Assembly: GCA_009617715.1 (NCBI GenBank)
Contig: VTFK01000140.1
Coordinates: forward strand, 310,001 to 374,000
Source: Plectrocnemia conspersa
Lineage: Eukaryota > Arthropoda > Insecta > Trichoptera > Polycentropodidae
Direction: 5' to 3'
Length of the DNA stretch: 64,000 nt
Under the pieces are notes generated by a model. The model was not told the DNA's origin and did no database searches. It worked only from the letters and a program-made list of their open reading frames with translations. Positions 59,601-64,000 of the stretch are shown here, piece by piece. Made by a program: the position numbers and the translations under genes. How positions within the stretch are numbered: position 1 is the stretch's first letter; the number at the start of each line of letters is the position of its first letter.

Positions 59601-62600
59601 TTTACGATAACCATGACAGCTACGAGCCGACAGCGCAATAAGAGGCGTCACCCGAGCAGTGCTGCCATATGAAAAAAATCAATAGTTCAACTCGTCGATT
59701 TAACGTCTAAAAATTATTTTAACATTTATTATATATTAAAACAAAATTTAAGCATTTTATTACAAATAAACGCCTAAATTAAAAAATAAAATATTTTCCA
59801 AAGAAAGGTAAAAGGATAAGTTTATTAATATACTTATATATCAATATTATAAATAAAAAATAAGCGTTTAAAAATCAATAATATAAAAAGATTACCAAAT
59901 AAATGTGATCCAACTACAGTCTAACGTTTTTATAAAAACACACAAATTTAAGCATATCTTTAAATTTTTTATTAATCAAACATTTAAAATATTATCAAGT
60001 TATTTGGCGCCCCAGACAAAATCTAAGTTTGCCCCCCCCCCCCATATTAATACTTTAATAACTCATTACATGAGCTTAAAAATATAATTCAAATTAAATT
60101 AATCTAATATTTTATTTGACACGATACTATTTTTTGCGATTGTGGGTATTTAAGAATTTGTAGTTTTTTTCGTCGCGATTTTTTACGCGTGAAATAATTT
60201 AAAGAGTACACGGTAGGTGTACAAAAAACTAATCTCCTTGGTGAAACTCACAATGAGAAATGTCAAATGCCAAGTGAGAGTACAAAATTATATATTAAAG
60301 CCTTTGCGAACACTACAGCCTACGACAGGGCGATGCTCTAGCGTGCAATCTGTTCAGCATTGCCCTAGAAAAAGTAATCCAAGATATAACAAGCAGTGTA
60401 AAATAAATCGATACGAATCTTCGCCTGCGCTGATGACATAGATATAATGGCGAGATCAAAACACTGACAGAAGTTTTTAAAGCCATTGAATCATCAGCCA
60501 AGAAAATTGAAGATCAATGAAACAAAAACAAAATACATGTCGGTTATGCCTAGTTTGAGGAGCCAGTATCCTGAAAATCTCGAAATGAACGAGTATACTT
60601 TTAAGTGTTTCAGTGATTTCATATACCTCGGAATCCTGTTAACAGCTACAAATGATGTCAGCAAGGAGATCAAGAGACGTGTAGTGTGAGCAAATAAATG
60701 CTATCTTAGCATAATAAAACAAATCAAATCATGGACGCTAACTCGTCATACAAAACACTGATCAGACCAGTTCTGACATACGGTTCAGAGAGCTGGATAC
60801 TTACAAGGGCTGACGAAAGGCTGCTTGACATATTCGAGAGGAAAGTGCTCCGCAGGATATATGGCGCTATATACGAGAGTAACGAGTGGCGTATACGAAA
60901 CAATCGGAAGCTATACAACCTCCTCCAAGAAAAGAATGTCTCCACCTTCATCAGAGTTGGAAGACTCCAGGAAAGAAGTTGGAAGAAAAATATGACTAAC
61001 CAGTGAATGTTCGGTTTATATGAAGTTTAAAAAACGGAATAGCGAATTTGACCTAACCGGCGAACGGTTGATGATGCTCGATTTATATAAAGTTAAAAAA
61101 TATGGAAGTGTACCTAGCCAATCAATGACTGGTATATATAATATTTAGTCGTTTAATAGCGAACTTAATCTATGTAGGATTACCGTCGGTGATCTCCTCT
61201 CCATACTGTTAATCTTTCTAATATTTTTTCAATCATGCTTTTATTGCTTTACAGCTAATCACTTAGGTCAGCGCATCAGCGCGAAAAATAATATCAGATT
61301 TCAGCTATATCTTGGCGGATGTTGTTTTTTAGGTACTCAAACATTTCGGGTTTATCCCAGACATCGCATTGGTCAAAGGTAACTCAAATATCAAAAATGC
61401 ACTGTATCCGGCCTGTTTTCCGATCACCTCCCAGTGTTTTTACAGTGGAGGGTAAAGTCAAGATAATCTCTGAGATCTCGTTAAATTAACAAAAGCTGAT
61501 TAGAAAGGTTTTGAAAATAATATTGAAAGAAACATTCCGCTAATGCACGACAATTATAAAATTTTGGACTAAAATAATAGACGACGATATAAATAACCTT
61601 TTATCTGTAATCGAGCAGGTAAAAAATTGCTTATGTCCCTACGTGTAAATGCATATTAAATAAAATCGTATCTACACCGTAAATACTAAATTCAAAAATA
61701 AAATACCAAAAATATGCCAAAAAAGTAAAAAACTGCAATTAAAAACATTAATAAAGTAACCCACCTAATTCGCATTAAAATATAAAAAGTAAAAAACGAC
61801 AACTAGACGCGTAAACTAAAAAAAATTCACTCCACAGATAATTTTCTTTAGAAAATAACGAAATCGATCAAAACATACATTCAGAAATTCCTCCGTTAAA
61901 AACTGGGAACAGCGTGGCCAATACTAGCCAGGAAAAAGCGCTTGTTGACGAGTGCTTTTGCTACATCATATGTGCATCAGTCACGAGTGCAATTCAAAAA
62001 ACTGAAAATTAGTTTTAGATATAAATTCAATTGACAATGTAACTTCCTTAGAAATTTTAAATATCACCAAGCAGCTTAAAAACAAAAAAAGCCCGGGACT
62101 TGATAGACAACTCCCATTTAAATGCTTTCACTTCTTATCAAACATTTTTAATTCGGGCCTATCTCTTGGGTACTTGACAGGAAATACATAGAGAGCGAAG
62201 CAAGGAAAAAGCCAGAAAGCTGACTATGATAAAGTGGCGCGAGCAATGGGACGCCTCCACCAAAAGGCGGTAGAGGCGAAGACTCATCGTGGACCTAGAG
62301 GCTGCCCACACGCTCTTTAACTGCCCAGCATGGACAGAGGAAAGAAGCAACATAAAAGAAGCTCTTGGCGAAGAGCATATCTACTAGAGGGCTTGGTCCC
62401 ATTCATGCTGAAAGATGCAAATTCATGGTCAGCTTTGAAGCAATTCATATTGTGCGTAATTTCTGCCAAAGAACGGGACAAGGAACCAGAAAAGGCACCT
62501 TAAGACTTGAACAAAGGTTAGCTAAAACGTAAAACATATTGACCACTATCCAGACCTTTCTGACAGAAATACAGCATGAATCAGGAGGCAAGAACCGAGC

Positions 62601-64000
62601 ATAACGGGTTGCCAGCACATGAAAAACTAATTCCCCGCACTTGTTTTTTAAATTAAATTTTTTAACTTATTTTACACTAAGCAAAAGCAGATACTTATAT
62701 TTTATGTACATAAAAGAAATCAGTAAATCAATTTACAAATATATCAATAAGATATATGTATATATCTATAGTCCATCCAAGATGTCAACGCTCATCATCG
62801 TTGTGTTGGAAATAAGGGTGTGTGTACGCATGCGTGCATACATACAGTTTTCTGCGAATTTGTTTACACCGATATGAGAATGTTACCAATACTAAATCAT
62901 GGCTGTTTTAAGAGTAAGGTGATCATACGTTGGAAATTGAATTAAAAATTATAATGTGTTATATTTTTAATATAAATTATTGTCATGTTGTGTAATTTTG
63001 TAATCAATAAAACAATTCCTGTAATATTCTATTGACATTTTATTGAATATTATATTAAACAGATATTCAATCTAGAGGGATTCCAAAACTGCTATCATGT
63101 TTTTGTGTTAAATAAATAAGTAAGAAAGTGATATTTTACATTTTTTCTCAACAAATTAAATTAAAAAAAGGAAAAATGAATTGAACGTATAATTTCACAT
63201 GATCACCCTATTATATTTCTCATCAATACTGTAAGCGCTCACATCTTGGGCGGACTGTACATCTGTCTCAGATGTTTGGGAATTTTTTCGCATGCTGGTA
63301 CAATGAAAACATCAAAGATCAAACTAAATACACAAGAATGCAAAGTTTTGAGCTAAAACCACTGGACCAAATTGATTTTTTTTCATGCTGCTATCCCCGT
63401 GGGTTCCGATTTTGTATGACACCCGAGAAGCTTACCTTTATTTTCGAACTGGTGGTTCGTCTTTTAAATTTTAAAGATAAACCGTAAGTACAAAAGGTGC
63501 CTCTTAAACATTTTAAAATAAAAACTCAGAATATTTCCATAGTTAATTAATTATTTTAAAGTGAATTCGGCGCCATATGGTATGTTAAATAAAAAAAACT
63601 TTGTACTATTTATTTATTTTAAATAAAGCTTGAGCGAAATGTGTTTTTTAATTTACCACAGCGCCTTCAACTATTTTAACAAGTCCTCAAAACCCTCGTC
63701 AAACATTCTATGGGTATGTAATCAGTATGTTTAATCGCTATAATAGACATCAATTTCAGAGATTTATTACCTCTTTTGTGAATGTCAAGAGTAGAAAGTA
63801 TAGGTCTAACGAGAAATAAATTACTCTGATTGAAAATATACTTCTCTTACTGCTTTTATTGAGAATGGGAGTCACTTAGTTTAAGAAACATCTTCGTACT
63901 ATAAGATCCGAATCAAAGTTAAAGTAAGTAATTAAATTAAAATATATTTACCTCAGGCGGATTACCAGGATGTGTAACGACTGCTTTGTAGTAGTGAAAG
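56672..64000 (-). CDS. ZDHHC16: ZDHHC16-type palmitoyltransferase, 3' part (two exons in window)
   Basis: S-acyltransferase that loads palmitate on its active-site Cys and passes it to protein Cys residues at endomembranes. Exons: 64000-63952 (cut by the window edge, 16 codons, [14 protein letters not shown]) and 57430-56672 (252 codons and stop), joined in phase 0 across GT-AG. The second exon has the DHHC Cys-rich domain: [38 protein letters not shown] with the catalytic DHHC, then two membrane segments ([39 protein letters not shown]), the TTxE-like motif RGETSIE, and [17 protein letters not shown], the C-terminal PaCCT-like region. RGETSIE, NPYDFG and VLLPSGHPP point to ZDHHC16 rather than other DHHC enzymes. 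The N-terminal membrane segments lie outside. The 3' end in one large exon is unusual only in its size. Confidence 0.93.
57431..58539. other. ZDHHC16 intron, 3' part
   Basis: AT-rich intron with a GC-richer segment at 58110-58460. The latter has a 114-codon plus-strand open stretch without a signature I recognise. It lies just upstream of Jockey endonuclease sequence, so it may be 5' Jockey sequence. Confidence 0.4.
58540..59290 (+). mobile_element. Jockey-clade LINE, endonuclease part
   Basis: Frames on the plus strand read [16 protein letters not shown], then [20 protein letters not shown], then ENSVILTGD, then [20 protein letters not shown] and [13 protein letters not shown]. This is the AP-type endonuclease of Jockey elements in order. 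Stops and frame changes make it non-functional. The block from the LDIALVKDN codons to GCACGACAATTATAAAAT recurs at 61345-61560. Confidence 0.8.
59291..60289. other. ZDHHC16 intron, AT-rich middle part
   Basis: No recognisable gene. A C-run of 12 lies at 60032-60043. Confidence 0.45.
60290..61010 (+). mobile_element. RTE-like LINE fragment, RT end and C-terminal region
   Basis: Broken plus-strand frames give [14 protein letters not shown] near 60340-60390, [11 protein letters not shown] near 60510, [19 protein letters not shown] near 60620, then an open stretch (60731-61006) with [16 protein letters not shown] and [12 protein letters not shown]. The last motifs are typical of RTE-like endonuclease-reverse transcriptases common in insects. 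The catalytic core upstream is missing or unrecognisable. Confidence 0.75.
61011..61339. other. ZDHHC16 intron spacer
   Basis: I see nothing recognisable between the two LINE fragments. Confidence 0.4.
61340..62165 (+). mobile_element. Second Jockey-clade fragment, endonuclease end to RT start
   Basis: Its first 220 bp repeat 58976-59190 with moderate divergence. Later, 62005-62160 reads [20 protein letters not shown] followed by SPGLD, the conserved start of the Jockey RT domain. The copy is then cut and continues into an R1-like segment. Confidence 0.75.
62166..62510 (+). mobile_element. R1-clade LINE, C-terminal zinc-knuckle region
   Basis: Plus-strand frames read [13 protein letters not shown], then [16 protein letters not shown], then [14 protein letters not shown] with a charged end KERDKEPE. 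This is the order of the R1-type C-terminus, where a Cys-His motif precedes HTLxxCPAW. Several stops are present. Confidence 0.7.
62511..63951. other. ZDHHC16 intron, 5' part in window
   Basis: Mostly AT-rich intron. At 63230-63490 a less AT-rich segment has a 71-codon plus-strand open stretch followed by a donor-like ACC|GTAAGT; I recognise no family and do not call a gene. Confidence 0.4.

Overview
The window looks like nuclear DNA of an insect. It has a spliced paramyosin gene with a miniparamyosin first exon, an arthropod arrangement, inside very AT-rich sequence full of insect-type transposons (mariner, hAT, Jockey, R1 and CR1/Jockey-like LINEs, foldback elements). I cannot name the order from sequence alone.

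Two genes are certain and both are on the minus strand. Paramyosin (Prm) spans 25282 to 13812 in 15 coding exons; every junction is GT-AG and all phases close except for one missing base in exon 8. It has a TATA + initiator promoter about 135 bp upstream of the ATG. Miniparamyosin uses its own first exon (16343-15568) and its own TATA/initiator inside the 5.3 kb intron 10, and splices in phase to exon 11, so both proteins share the last five exons. A further open exon in intron 14 (14164-14039) may give a different C-terminus. The second gene, the palmitoyltransferase ZDHHC16, enters from the right edge: exon 64000-63952, a 6.5 kb transposon-filled intron, then one exon (57430-56672) with the DHHC catalytic core and C-terminus. 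A small GC-rich island at 7.0-7.35 kb holds a possible signal-peptide first exon of a third minus-strand gene running off to the left.

Layout: 1-6.6 kb, LINE and hAT remnants and a perfect-stem foldback repeat; 7.0-7.35 kb, candidate first exon; 7.6-13.5 kb, LINE tails and AT-rich spacer; 13.5-25.5 kb, Prm with an intronic satellite (17.2-20.2 kb), a pogo-like MITE and a candidate muscle enhancer in intron 2; 25.8-31.9 kb, CCGGA foldback element, hAT MITE carrying a 130-bp AT microsatellite, and a complete but decayed mariner; 32.4-38.2 kb, LINE copies, a probable solo LTR and a tail-to-tail inverted LINE pair; 38-47.8 kb, mostly AT-rich spacer with Jockey pieces and two GC-rich islands; 47.85-55.9 kb, an array of seven units each built on a 187-bp hairpin plus a 39-bp hairpin; 56.7-64 kb, ZDHHC16.

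The least explained structure is the 47.85-55.9 kb hairpin array. Two stem positions changed on both arms together in single copies, so the fold itself seems to be maintained. It resembles long-hairpin (hpRNA/endo-siRNA) loci in form, but expression cannot be seen here.
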